From Gaertneriomyces semiglobifer (Eukaryota; Chytridiomycota; Chytridiomycetes; Spizellomycetales; Spizellomycetaceae), in the NCBI GenBank assembly GCA_025558075.1, contig JAHLKF010000017.1, forward strand, positions 124,001 through 188,000: 64,000 bases of DNA, read 5' to 3'. The number at the start of each line of letters is the position of its first letter. Position 1 is the first letter of the stretch. Of the stretch, positions 1-11,200 are shown one piece after another. The translations under genes were made by a program, and so were the position numbers. The notes below the pieces were generated by a model. That model searched no databases. It was given only the letters and a program-made list of their open reading frames with translations, and was not told where the DNA came from.

Positions 1-1
1 T

Positions 2-2010
2 GTGCCCATGAATTCAGTAGGCACTCTGCCCATGAGATACCTATCCTCAACCATCGAACACAAAGCTGCGGCACTTCTAGCTAATGCCAGACAGATGCTG
101 AATCAGTTTGATGTTAAGGAGGATGAAAAGAGGGAGACGGAGTTATGGTTCAAAGGCTTCACGCCTTTAGCGAATTGGCGAGGAAGAGTTAGCCACATTG
201 AGTCGAAACTACAAAGCCGACAATGGGAAGATGCCATTGCGGAATGCGAGAGCCTGGTGAAACTAGGAGTGGAAGGGATGCGATATTATCAGACGTGAGT
301 TTATTGTATGGGATGGAAGATTTTCACGCTGCTCGTGCCGCTGATTGCATGTCATCGCGCAGTTATGACTGGTTATTTTTACGCCTCATCATCACGCTCG
401 GCTACCTTGGTTGGATGGCGTACAGTATCACGTGCATATTATCTCCAACTCCGGATACCTCGCAACATCCGATCATCCAGCTCGTCACAGGATGCGTCGT
501 GTGCGGGCTTGCGGTTGTTCTGTACTTACAGCGATCGCCCTTGATATACTACGCGTACGCCGCCTTTCCACTGTGGTTCTGGAACAAAGTGGCTCGAAAA
601 TGGAAAACTATTACCCGCATGATCGGTGGAGGCTCGGGATGGCAGAGGTTGGTCAGTTACGGAATCGCGTATATCTTCGGACTGGAAGTCTTGGTGCGTA
701 CATGACGCGCTACACATTGTACCCACCCGATTGTTAACAGCGTCGACAGGTGTTGAGCTATTTTCACCGAATTCTTCTGTGTCCAGCTCTGATCTTTCTG
801 GGCCTCGTGTGGCCACGCACACTGTCCACGAGGATAAGGGCAAAGGAGTCTGAATTGTTCACGCAGTGGGGCATTTTGTGTTGCTTGGGCAGCGTCTTTC
901 CGTTGTTTCCCGTGGATGGGGGAGAGAACATCTGGTGGCTCTCGGCTACTACTGCTTTAGCGTTTGCTGCACTCGTGCGCGAGCTACGTAAGGGGACAGC
1001 ACTTTCGCGACAGGTATGCTCGTCGGAAGCTTCGTGTCCAGTTTCAGTACAGCTGACATACAATCCCCTGTAGATGCAGTATACGGTGGCAGCCAGTTGC
1101 TGCTCATGCATATTGGTCAGCTTATTGTTCCCGTCGTCTATTCTAGGCAAAGGCCTCGTCCGCGTGGTTGCCTGGGCATCGCTTGGTGGGTTTTATGACG
1201 ACTGCGTGCTTTCTTATAGTTGTCGGCTAACTGGTTTTTACTCACTGTGCCCTCCTGAACCACAGCGTATTCGCTCATATCTCCCTTTGTCCTCACCCGT
1301 CGAGGTCGGACTTCGGAGGATAGGCTCCTCAACATGTCACTTTGCTTTGCGCCAGTATATGCCAGCTTAACATTGAACTTTGAGGCTTGCTTTCTAGCCG
1401 TCTTTGTTGGGTTAATACTGACCTGGATTGAAGTCGAACGCGTCATATGGAACCACCAGACCAGCTCTTCGGTACGTGATCGTAAGCCCTTCCATAATCA
1501 GGAATCGTCTGCTTATATTGACCTCTACAGAAAAATTCAACAATTTCAACTTCGCCCGTCCACTTGCCGGATCTGCGCATTGCCTTCACATTCCTTCTTC
1601 TCCTCCACTTGGGCTTTTTTGGCCCTTCAAACATTGCGTCATTATCATCGTTCTCACTCGCATCCGTATACCGCTTTACCACCGTTTTCGCACCGTTTCT
1701 CATGGCTGCTCTTCTATTATTCAAAATCCTCGTACCGTTCCTTCCTTTGTTCCTGTCTATTAACATCATACAAGAGCAACGTCACGGAGACCTCCAGGGT
1801 AGCCAGGGACTGTTAGGACTGATAGTGGGAACTGCGGATGTAATGGCGTTGACTTTCTTCTGGTTGGTTAAGGATGAGGGGAGTTGGCTAGAGATTGGGA
1901 GCGGGATCAGCCATTTCGTAATCTGTTGCTGGCTGGGCGTTTGGGCAGGTGCTGTCGGGGGTGCTGTAGGTGGACTTGTGAAGGGTGATAGACCACATAA
2001 ACAGGAGTAA
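2..2010 (+). CDS. MCD4: GPI ethanolamine phosphate transferase 1 (Mcd4/PIG-N), 3' part
   Basis: Only the C-terminal PigN membrane domain of this ER enzyme is present; the N-terminal phosphodiesterase-like catalytic domain lies before the window. Mcd4 adds phosphoethanolamine to the first mannose of GPI anchors. Exons read as <2..294, 363..693, 750..1013, 1074..1185, 1356..1471 and 1531..2010, with every junction keeping phase. Family motifs include TYDWLFLRLIITLGYLGW right after the first splice, LILTWIEVE, and GFFGPSNIASLSSFSLASVY near the end. Many hydrophobic helices alternate with short loops, as the family requires. The stop at 2010 is followed by a short spacer and the convergent AP-2 sigma gene. 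The 170-bp intron before 1356 is longer than its neighbours, so its acceptor is the least certain junction. Confidence 0.9.
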
Positions 2011-2105
2011 CATCCTCTCATTGGTGAATAGAAGACATGTAATTCAACCTTTAGGTTAGGTAGTGGGTATTTCCTCCAAAATTGATATTATCTCTACTTA
2101 TGAGC

Positions 2106-3011
2106 TCATTCCATTTTATCAAGTTGATCCAACCGACTTAATATGACCGCTTTGCTGAGGAGAAGGAATTATTAGCCACAGGACGTGGTTGTATAGAAAG
2201 CTCATCTTACCTTGTTTCTTGAATTTCCCCAGCCAGGAACACCTCGTCTAGTATTGCGTAGACTTTGTAAAACTGACAAAGAATATGAGCATCCTCTACG
2301 ATCCGTCCCTTGACTTACACCATCGTGCTCAGTACGTACATTGAAAACCAAATCGAGCTCACATACGTTCCTGAAAAACGCATCCAAAACCTCGACAAAG
2401 AAATGTATCGCCTCCAGGTAAGCGAGTTCATTGTCATTCGTGTCAACACAGAAACAGAAAAATAAGCCGGCATATCGACGGTAGACTATCTTGTAGTTTC
2501 GAAACTATAATGAAATGCAAAGTTTAACCCAATAGTTAGCGTGCACATTCAATGATTGCGGGTTCATTTGGACAGAAACCAGCTCTCCTATGCTGCAGAC
2601 TATTGCACGCCCGCGCGGCACCGAAGCTGCTTTCAACTTCAAACCGATGTCCCGATATTTCTCTTGGTTATGCCGTAACAAAGTTTCCAGTCGTGGCCCG
2701 CTGATGGTACATCCTTCAAACTCCGTTTGGACGCACATGCGGCAGTACAAAACGCTGCCATCAAACATAACTACTATCTACCGCATACCCACTTCAACAA
2801 AATTTGATTGATGCTTTTGATCTCTTGCAGCTACGAGTCGATGCACTTCTTGCTTTAACTTTATCTTCTCATCATCTTCAAAGGGCATGTACCATTTCGA
2901 TAACCTAGTCTTTCCCTGACGATTCTGAACCAAAATGAAACGTATCTGTACATGACTACGTTATTGAACAATTAAGAGGCTACGACTCCTGTACTTCCAC
3001 ATTCTTACCAT
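2106..3011 (-). CDS. APS2: AP-2 clathrin adaptor complex sigma subunit
   Basis: Sigma subunit of the plasma-membrane clathrin adaptor AP-2, used in endocytosis. The gene is hidden by its splicing: reading 5' to 3' on the minus strand, exons are 3011..3009, 2945..2793, 2504..2340, 2272..2211 and 2154..2106, giving 143 residues, the family length. The first exon is only the ATG, followed by gtaaga. Diagnostic pieces are [25 protein letters not shown] joined to [16 protein letters not shown], and [10 protein letters not shown] joined to [20 protein letters not shown]. The end, RLDQLDKME, favours AP-2 over AP-1 sigma. The 288-bp third-to-second exon gap contains an open minus-strand frame that is not coding. 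The family is near-invariant, so identification is secure; the ATG-only exon rests on phase and on MIRF being the universal start. Confidence 0.93.
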
Positions 3012-3161
3012 TGTGGAATCCTGGTCAAATGTGCGGATGCCCAGTTCACATCCGAGCGGTGTGAGAGACGCACGACGCGACAAAACGCAACTGGGTTGAT
3101 CAACAACCGAGCAAAGACGAGAGCGAACGATTGACAGGCTGCTCCTTTAACCCTCGCAAGG

Positions 3162-4613
3162 ATGACGGCAAAGTATCAAAACCTGGATTTGGATACTCAA
3201 CCGGACATCTATGAAACGCCAGATCCGGCATCTCAACCTGCTGCCTTCGCCGCCCACCACCCGGAAACTGGAGCTTATTCCGAGTACGACGACGACGAGA
3301 ACGATGACGAGGGGGTTGTACGGACACGAGTTAATGTAGAAGCGGCGGCGGATAAGTTTGCAGAATGGAGCACTGGACCCAAGAAAAGCCAGCGAAGGAG
3401 TGTTAGAAGGGGCAAAGAGCATGTTTCTGAGGAAACGCCAACACAAAAACTACGAAGATTACTCGATGAAGCGGCAGATCTAGCTCGAGAAGTGGAGTCT
3501 CAACCAAAGGAAGAGGAAGAAAAGGAGAACAAAAGTACGGCAGACGGAAGACCCAAGGTCAAGCGTGCAACACGAACCCAGCTATTAAGCCATATAACAA
3601 GCTTGCAGGTCACGCTCGGCCATTTGAGTGACAAGATCGTAACTAAGGATGGTCGGGAGCTGATGGTATCTGGCGGAGAGAATGGTGTCGGCAGCTTAGT
3701 GCGACAGGCGGAAGTCGGAAAAAACCTGGTCAACCAGCTCCGCAACTTGAAGAACTTGTCAATATCCGAGGAGATCTCAGCAGTAACGGCTTCACAGTCA
3801 CAGAATGCGAACCCGGAGACCGATCCCTACGTGACATACGAGCTTTTCTACACACCATCATCGATGCAACAGGTGTCCCTTGCGTCAATTGCGTCGCTCG
3901 AGTCACGCCTGACAACCTTGGAGCGGCTCATCGGGCTTCCTTCCCTTCAAACGACATCCGCAACTACAGGGTCCAATATCCTTCAAGAGACATCGACACT
4001 AATTTCATCACTGCAAAAACTCGACAGGAGTTTGTCGCTCCTCACACAACCGAGGCAGCTGGAAATGGTTGCAATGAGAGTCAAAGCAGTTGTCGCTGAC
4101 ATGGAACGTTTGATGGAGCTGAGAAAGCGGCAACAATTGGAGAATACGGTCATGTTTGGAAAGATGGGGGGCGAAGCGTTGGCGATCGGATCTGGCACCC
4201 CAGGCGGATCAGGTATAGGTGGAGACAGGAGTGCAACCTCACAACTGCAGGATATTCATTTATCGCAGTCGCTTACTGAATCAGCTCGGAAGATCTCTCA
4301 CATCTATGATACCCTACAAAAGCTCGATCCGGTTGCATCTCTGCTACCCAACATCATCACGCGCCTTCATGCGCTGAAGTCCCTGCACACAGAGGCTGCC
4401 ACATTCAGCGATACTCTTCAAATGCTGTCAGAAGAACAGGAAAGGGTTAGTACCGGTTTCTACAACATCGACGAAAGTATCAAGCGTGTCGAGCGAAGTC
4501 TGGAAGAAAATGAGAAGCGCGTAGAAAAGAACGTGGAGCGATTGGTTGAGCGAGCAGAGAGCGTCAAGGAACGCGTAGAGGAGCTTATGAAACGGCTGGA
4601 GGGTCATCGCTAG
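3162..4613 (+). CDS. JNM1: Dynactin subunit 2 (dynamitin)
   Basis: Single-exon gene for a 483-residue protein. Dynamitin forms the shoulder of dynactin, which couples cytoplasmic dynein to cargo. The N-terminus KYQNLDLDTQPDIYETPD matches the conserved dynamitin start (acidic, with DxYET). An acidic stretch follows at residues 45-55 and extended coiled coils fill most of the rest, for example around residues 110-150, 250-330 and 385-480. A glycine/serine-rich linker lies near residues 345-365. The C-terminal helix is strongly charged, with repeated E-K-R-V units. The ATG at 3162 is the only candidate in frame with the PDIYET motif. The gene faces AP-2 sigma head to head across about 150 bases and converges with the FAM50 gene. 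Confidence 0.9.
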   Translation: MTAKYQNLDLDTQPDIYETPDPASQPAAFAAHHPETGAYSEYDDDENDDEGVVRTRVNVEAAADKFAEWSTGPKKSQRRSVRRGKEHVSEETPTQKLRRLLDEAADLAREVESQPKEEEEKENKSTADGRPKVKRATRTQLLSHITSLQVTLGHLSDKIVTKDGRELMVSGGENGVGSLVRQAEVGKNLVNQLRNLKNLSISEEISAVTASQSQNANPETDPYVTYELFYTPSSMQQVSLASIASLESRLTTLERLIGLPSLQTTSATTGSNILQETSTLISSLQKLDRSLSLLTQPRQLEMVAMRVKAVVADMERLMELRKRQQLENTVMFGKMGGEALAIGSGTPGGSGIGGDRSATSQLQDIHLSQSLTESARKISHIYDTLQKLDPVASLLPNIITRLHALKSLHTEAATFSDTLQMLSEEQERVSTGFYNIDESIKRVERSLEENEKRVEKNVERLVERAESVKERVEELMKRLEGHR

Positions 4614-4752
4614 AGAATAGATTGGATGTGTATATGTTTCGTCATTTCGCTAGCTGTGGGCTAGTTTATCTGTACCTGCTTGTAAGGCTTGACAGCAAAT
4701 GACATTCTTAGCATAAAGATACTGTGCATCCACATTATACAGGGACCTATGA

Positions 4753-6171
4753 TCATGGTGCCAGATTATCCTTATTTTTGTTCTTATCCGCAATTGTGTA
4801 GTTTCCATAGCTTTTCTGCGGATCGAAAACTTCCCAACGGCTCGCAGGGAAGATGTGTTTGTTCTTCTCATACCAGGCTCTCTCCAACACCTTTCCCGCG
4901 TGAGACTCCTCGGTCTCAATTCTTGCGTCGTTCACCAGACGGACGTCATCGTGAACGTCGAAAGAGAAAAGTGGTCCGGACTTCCCACGTGTGCGGTTGA
5001 TGATAAAGTCATAAAATGTGTAATGCTGAAGGTATTAGAATTAGGCTCAATCGCTCGATGCTAAGCCTTGCCAAGATCATGCTACTTACGTGAGGTATGA
5101 TCAAGTCCTCCTTCACGTACATCAGATTGTCGACATTGACACCGCGTAATTCATGCCACTGCTTCCGACATGCTTCCAAAAACTGGCCAATCGTGTTTCC
5201 TTTCTTAACCTCCACTTGTTTTCTATGCCCTGTTCCGTCCCAATAAGAATATGTAATGAGAATGTTATCCTCTTTGATTCTCTCCTGCTCCTCCAGCCAT
5301 TGCCCTTTCAGTTCTTCACGGAGTTTGGTTTCTTCGGCTTCGCGATCACGATCTGGGAGGAACGACGTATCAACCGTGGGGTTTTTTCTGATCTTCTTGG
5401 TAGCTGGTGGTGTGGATGCTAAGTATTGGCAATTCAGCATTAGTAAACCACAGCAGTGAGAACGTTGACCGGTCCATATCCCTCAGCGAGAAGATTCACT
5501 TATCATATGAACGATACGGCCTTGACATTGCTGCCAAGAATGAAGTTCCCCGAAAGGCCTTCAAGCCGTATCATCCTGATCAGATGAAGTTTTTCGATAC
5601 AGTGTAATTTTCATCCTCGGGATGGCCGATCCGACTGTGCTACCCATGTATGACCATAGCTTTGATACCTACCAGGGGACTCTTCTCCATCTTCTTCGCC
5701 ATCTAGATCGAAACTCAGCTTCGGCTTCTCTTTCCGCTTTTTCTTCCGTAGTTCCGCTTTCACTGCTTTGTCTTTTTCTAATTCCTCCTGTCGTTTCTGA
5801 TCCAAACTCTCCTTAATCCGTTGAAACTCCTCGAGCTTGACAAGGCCAATCGTTTGCCGCTTCAATTCGTTATCCACCCAGTCGTTTTGCGCAACGAACT
5901 TGTCCGCGCCAATGTTCACTTGTTTCTCCTACAGATGATCTGCGTGGATGAGAACCGGCTCAAACGAAACGAATAAAGTCACTGACATACCTTGGCGATC
6001 CGATCCTTTTCACTTTGGAATTCATGAAGCATCTTTGTTCGAGCCTTCTCGAGCATTGCGGCTCTGGCGGCCTCGGCCCCGGTGCCTGGAGAGGAAAGTG
6101 CGAGATCAGAAGCTGGACCGGATCCTACGCTATTGCACAACACCTCGCATCTTACCCTTGTACTCGGCCAT
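4753..6171 (-). CDS. FAM50: FAM50/XAP5 family protein
   Basis: Nuclear XAP5-domain protein, a family linked to the spliceosome and to light or circadian responses in other lineages. Minus-strand exons are 6171..6156, 6085..5991, 5928..5673, 5418..5090 and 5025..4753, giving 322 residues. The first exon is only 16 nt (MAEYK plus one base). The N-terminal part is helical and alanine-rich ([16 protein letters not shown]), then a lysine/glutamate-rich linker with [20 protein letters not shown]. The XAP5 domain carries [42 protein letters not shown] and, across the last splice, [20 protein letters not shown]. The C-terminus has [20 protein letters not shown]. Intron 3 is 254 bp, unusually long here, and contains a fortuitous plus-strand open frame. 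Confidence 0.92.
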
Positions 6172-6370
6172 CGTGGTATTGGTTGCTTATTCGGTCTAGC
6201 GACTTCGCGCTATTCGCTTCGATTATCCAGTTAAGCACCTGAGAATTCACAAGTCGTTGACATGGCGACCCTAATGTGAATCAGGTCAACGCGAACTGGC
6301 GCCAGATGTCATCGCATAAAGGGGCGAGCCTGCAAAGAGCTGGGGGAATAGAAAAGGGCGTTCAAACAGC

Positions 6371-8730
6371 ATGCTACAGGGTCGATGCATGAGTGCAGCC
6401 TTGTTGTTCCAAGGCAGGCTGGTGAGTTTCTTGTAAAAGGGTGACTCTCTTGACTAGCTCAACGCTAAATGAATGCTTACAGAAACCGACATGCCGGCAT
6501 ACCAGCTTTCATACTAGATCTTCATTGCAATGTATAACACGTCAAGTACCAACGATATTACAGCTGCTTCCGCGAACGACCCAGCCTTTCGATGTCAGAA
6601 GATTGGCCGTAGGCCAATTCGCACCCTTCGTCGTCCGTACGAAGGCAACCTCCACTAGGGCACAAACAGTTAGCAAACCCCCCGCAACGCCTATTCCTAC
6701 ACAATCTGAGACACCTTCATATCCGGAAGCCGGTACGCGGGCCGCAGATTGGCGGATTGTTAGGGAACTCCTTTCCTACCTATGGCCGAAAGATGCACCA
6801 GGGATTAAGTCTCGCGTGGTCATTGCACTCGTCCTATTGGTTGGCGGTAAGATCCTGAACGTATATGTTCCGATATTATTCAAGTACACCGTCGACATGC
6901 TTGGCCCCGCTGCATCCTCAGAACTTACGGTTATGAGTGTCGCGGGAACTGTTCTACTAGGTTATGGTGCTGCGAGATTGGGTTCCAACCTTTTCCAAGA
7001 GTTGAGAAATGCAGTGTTTGGAAGAGTCGCGCAGCGGGCGATTCGAAGCGCCGCAAGACGGATATTTCACCATTTACTCAATCTGGATTTGAGCTTCCAT
7101 GTTAGTCGGCAAACTGGGGGGCTTGTGCGTGCGATAGATCGTGGGACAAAGGGAATCAATATGATCCTGACCTCTATGGTGTTCCATGTTGTTCCAACAA
7201 CTCTGGAAATATCAATGGTTTGCGGTATCCTTGCATACAGCTTTGGACCGGCATACGCAGGAGTGACGATAGTGACCATGGCAGCCTATGCTGCCTTCAC
7301 GTTTGCGACAACATCTTGGCGACTCAAGTTTCGTAAGCAGATGAATGCAGCAGACAATCAAGCGGCTAGCACGGCAACCGACTCTCTGCTGAACGTTGAG
7401 GCAGTGAAATACTTCAATAATGAGCGATTCGAGGCGCAACGATACGACGTGTCTTTAGCCAAGTACGAGAAAGCTGCCATTAAAACAACGACATCTCTTG
7501 CGTTTCTTAATGCTGGCCAGAACGCCATTTTTGCGGTTTCGTTGACAACAATCATGTGGCTGGCTGCACAGGGAATTTTAGCTGGGACTATGACTATTGG
7601 AGACCTGGTCATGGTCAATGGACTGGTGTTCCAACTGTCCATGCCACTTAATTTCCTTGGCACTGTTTATCGAGAAACCAGGCAGTCACTGCTGGACATG
7701 GACACAATGTTCCGCCTTTCTCATGTGCAGTCGAAGACCTCAGAAGCAGCCAACGCACCCGTCCTAGTACTCTCCAAGAGTGGTGGGATTCAACTGCAGA
7801 ATGTCTCTTTTGCATACCACTCTGCCCGACCTATTCTCAATGACTTATCGTTTACGATCCCGGCTGGACACTCCGTCGCTTTCGTGGGACCGAGTGGTTG
7901 CGGCAAGTCCACCATTATGCGTCTCCTCCTCAGGTTTTTTGATCCGCAAACCGGAACGATTATGATTGACGGCCAGGACATCACAAAGGTGTCGCTTGAG
8001 TCTTTGCGTCAGCACATAGGTGTTGTGCCACAGGACACAATTTTATTTAATCAAACCATCTATTACAATATCGCGTACGGTCGACCGGATGCAACCAAGG
8101 AAGAGGTATATGAAGCCGCGAGGAAGGCCAGAATACATGATGTCATCGTAAACCGGTTCCCCGAGGGCTATGAAACCAAAGTTGGAGAAAGAGGCTTGAT
8201 GATCAGTGGCGGTGAAAAGCAGAGAGTGCAACTAGCAAGAATGTTCCTAAAGGTGAGAATTACGCGTATCACAGACACACACAGGCATCCACTAATTATG
8301 GTGTATTGATGATCGTTCTGTACAGAACCCGCCTATTGTTCTTTTCGACGAAGCGACGTCGGCACTCGACCAAAACACCGAAACGGCCATTATGGCTACT
8401 ATTCGCGAGTTTCTCAAGTCGCCGCCTCACGAGTCCCTTCCACTTTCTGCTAGCACGCCTACACCGGGGTCGCGCACAGCGATATTCATCGCACATCGAT
8501 TACGAACTATTCAACACTGTGACTTAATCGTTGTAATGCGGGAGGGGAACGTAGCGGAGTACGGCACGCATGAAGATCTGCTGGCCAGCAATGGTATCTA
8601 TGCTGCCATGTGGAGAGCCCAGCAGGAGGGTGTGATGGATGTCGAAGGTGAAGTGGAAAGTGAGGAGAGAGTCAAGGAAGAGGAGGAGTTGGCGAAAGGT
8701 GTTAAAGCTGTAGAAGAGGATGGCAAGTGA
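6371..8730 (+). CDS. ATM1: Mitochondrial ABC half-transporter Atm1 (ABCB7)
   Basis: Inner-membrane exporter that passes a glutathione/sulfur species from the matrix for cytosolic Fe-S assembly. Exons 6371..6421, 6483..8252 and 8326..8730 give 741 residues. The start at 6371 is chosen because the 51-nt first exon splices cleanly (gtgagt ... ttacag) and supplies a basic, Ser/Arg-rich mitochondrial presequence; the longer open frame otherwise begins with GTG. The six-helix transmembrane domain spans about residues 105-400. The nucleotide-binding domain has Walker [10 protein letters not shown] (about 485-493), signature ISGGEKQRV (about 590), Walker [12 protein letters not shown] after the last splice, and H-loop IAHRL. 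Compared with the family there is a Ser/Pro-rich insert, [17 protein letters not shown], between Walker B and the H-loop, and an acidic tail. Confidence 0.93.
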
Positions 8731-8989
8731 CGCTGACTCGAGATGGGTTTTTGGAGATTGCCCCAATTGCATGTAGATACTGAAACACACACTGGTAGTA
8801 AATGAAAACATATTTACTTCATACACTCTTCACACTTCGCAATTGTTACAAGACCTAATAAAATGCGAGAGCCCCTCAGGTCGGCTCAAGATGCCTAAAT
8901 ATTCAAAGACGCCTTAAAAAATGATGGTAGTCCGATATATACAAGTGGGCGTAATTCATCCTGGTCCAATCTCTGACTTAGATACACAT

Positions 8990-10833
8990 CTAATGATGTC
9001 CATGCATCTCCACTTCATCAGGTTCCTCTCCCTTCCATAAGACGGTGGGCTTATAAACGGCCTTTTGAGCCAAGCTCTTGTTCAGCCTCGATGCAAAGAG
9101 GATACTGACTCCCATCAAAGCGGTACAAAGAGCAAATAGCGTTGAGCTGCTAGTGGACTCGACTTTGAGTAACGCGACAACGACGATCAGATTGAGGGGA
9201 ATACGGAAGACGTTCATGATGGTAGAGCGGGTTTCTTCGGGAATAAGCTTGGCGCGAAGTGTGCCAATGGTGGGGAAATAAAGACCGCAGGTGAACTCGA
9301 AGAGGTTGAACGTTGCAAAGAGAGTAAGCTCGTCCTACGAAATTGCGCTTCCTATTCAAAATCCGACATTGATGCTTTCACAAGGACGGGAAACTCACCT
9401 TAGCAAAAATCGGCAAGATCAACGCAACAGTGGCGATGATGAACGTTAGTCGGCCAATCTGTTCGTGTTTCCATCCTTCGCGCAGTAGGACTTTGAATAG
9501 GATAGAACCAAGCATAATGCAAACCATCATTGACGCAAAGACGACGCCGAATGGGATTTTGCCCCCGCCGGCAGCGGTTTCCAGAACGGGTGCCCACAAG
9601 AAGACGAATGTGTACATGGTAGACTCAAAAAAGCATTGCATAATACCGATGGCGAGAATATCTTTGTCTGTGCGGAGTCGTACGGTTGAGATAAATGGGA
9701 CACAACCCTGCCTTGCAAGCCCAAACGTTACCATGCCAAATAATTCTGACTGCATCCATGATAGTATAATGCTTCGATACGCTAGTGCGGGTGGTAGATG
9801 ATGTGCCGTAATTCTCACGCCATGATGGGATGATGACGACCGCCGCCACGATGAGGAAAAACATGGACGCCATGAAAGGCGCAACCAGCCCGAAATAGTC
9901 GGTACAGAGGTTGGCAACCACGCCCGAGGCAATGGCAACGATACCATTCAAAAAAGTGGACCACGAGAATGTGTCGGAAACCAAGGATTCCTTAAAACCT
10001 ATCGAATCCGGGATGTCAGCACTCGAGATATATCCTGTTCTCCTAACCGGCATATCGCCATCGATGCTTACCACGGGAATGATGCTCACTGACCATCCAT
10101 GCTTCAAACACGGAGAACAGCAAGGATGTCGCAATACCCCCCAACAAGCGTCCAAACAGCAGCATGGCAAAGTTGGACGATAGCTTCGTGAGGCACGACG
10201 CAGAGTAAATGGCCGTGAACAACACACAGACGAATTTACGTCCCCTAATTGCAATCATTGTTAGCTATATGGGAAGCCGTATTCACCGATTTGCGGTGTG
10301 CGATTTCTCTCCGGCACGAAAGAATACGTACACTCTGTCCGCGACGGATCCAATCATGGTTCCGAATACTGCAGACGACAAAAAGCCCACAACGAACAAA
10401 ATGGCAATATGGTTCAGTTCATAGCCGTATTCACGATACAATGGGTAGGTCGAAGGTCCTTGCAACCAGTCCGCCACTACAATGAAAACATTATGGTTCA
10501 TCAGTCACACACATGAGAAAGACCAGGGTCCATTTCCACCCAGTATCTAGCAGAAAACTTACTCATGACAAGGCAATATACCACCAAATAGTTGTTCCTG
10601 AACTTGCGAAATAAGCTGTTCAACTTCAGCTCCGTCAAAGGCGACGGCAACCCTTCCGCAGTACCATCCTCATCAACGGCACTGATATCCGCCATGGAAT
10701 CCTTGCGTCCATCATCGTTCCCGTCAGACTTGTCACGGAAAACATAGCTCGCGAAAGCAGCGGCGAGGGCTAGTAGGATGAACCCGCTACGGTAGAGCGG
10801 GTTTTCTGTGCCTTCGAGCCCCTGGGCAGTCAT
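8990..10833 (-). CDS. Molybdate-anion transporter, MFSD5 type
   Basis: Major-facilitator protein related to MFSD5 and algal MOT2, which bring molybdate into the cell for molybdenum cofactor. Minus-strand exons 10833..10563, 10476..10332, 10244..10072, 9998..9732, 9667..9399 and 9334..8990 keep phase throughout and give 489 residues. Family signatures are ADWLQGPSTYPLY at the second exon, SVADRVGRK across the second splice (the loop 2-3 D-x-x-GRK motif), LTKLSSNFAMLLFGRLLGGI, FSVFEAWMVSEHHSRGF across the third splice, and FVFLWAPVLE. The N-terminal region has one helix, then an acidic cytosolic loop. Substrate is inferred from family only. A run of alternating TA lies about 110 bases upstream of the ATG. 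Confidence 0.88.
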
Positions 10834-11200
10834 GATGAGCCCCGCTCTACTTTTGAAATATAAAGAGGATAACCTCTCCTAAGTTCTAGCACGGCTTCTA
10901 TGAGCTCTATATGCCTTCTTATCCTGAATGTTCCTGCGTATATGCTATATATATATACAAGTATCTGTAGCGTCCCAATCTCTGTCTGGGTGAGCGGCAA
11001 GTTGGCTTTTGCGCAGACCTGAGAAGGACGCACGCGTTTTGGCTAAGAACCGAGTACCGCTGTGTTCGTAAATGATTGCGGTCTTTACATCCAAACTTCT
11101 CGCAGGAAACGAGAAAATAAGGACTTCATCAATGTAGGTGAACCAGTAGGGCTTTTGCATCCACAAGGCACAAGGAGGGAATAACAACAAGTGTACAAAT
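10834..11200 (-). other. Intergenic: promoter side of the MFSD5-like gene
   Basis: This spacer separates the MFSD5-like start from the Esf2 stop, both on the minus strand. It holds an alternating TA run (about 10942-10957) that could serve as a TATA element. I see no coding frame or RNA gene in it. Confidence 0.5.

Noticed and set aside
2505..2768. 87-codon minus-strand open frame
   Set aside because: It lies wholly inside the intron that separates SNFVE from FRNYK of AP-2 sigma; the protein continues without it.
5407..5607. 66-codon plus-strand open frame
   Set aside because: It overlaps intron 3 and the exon edge of the FAM50 gene on the other strand and has no family resemblance.
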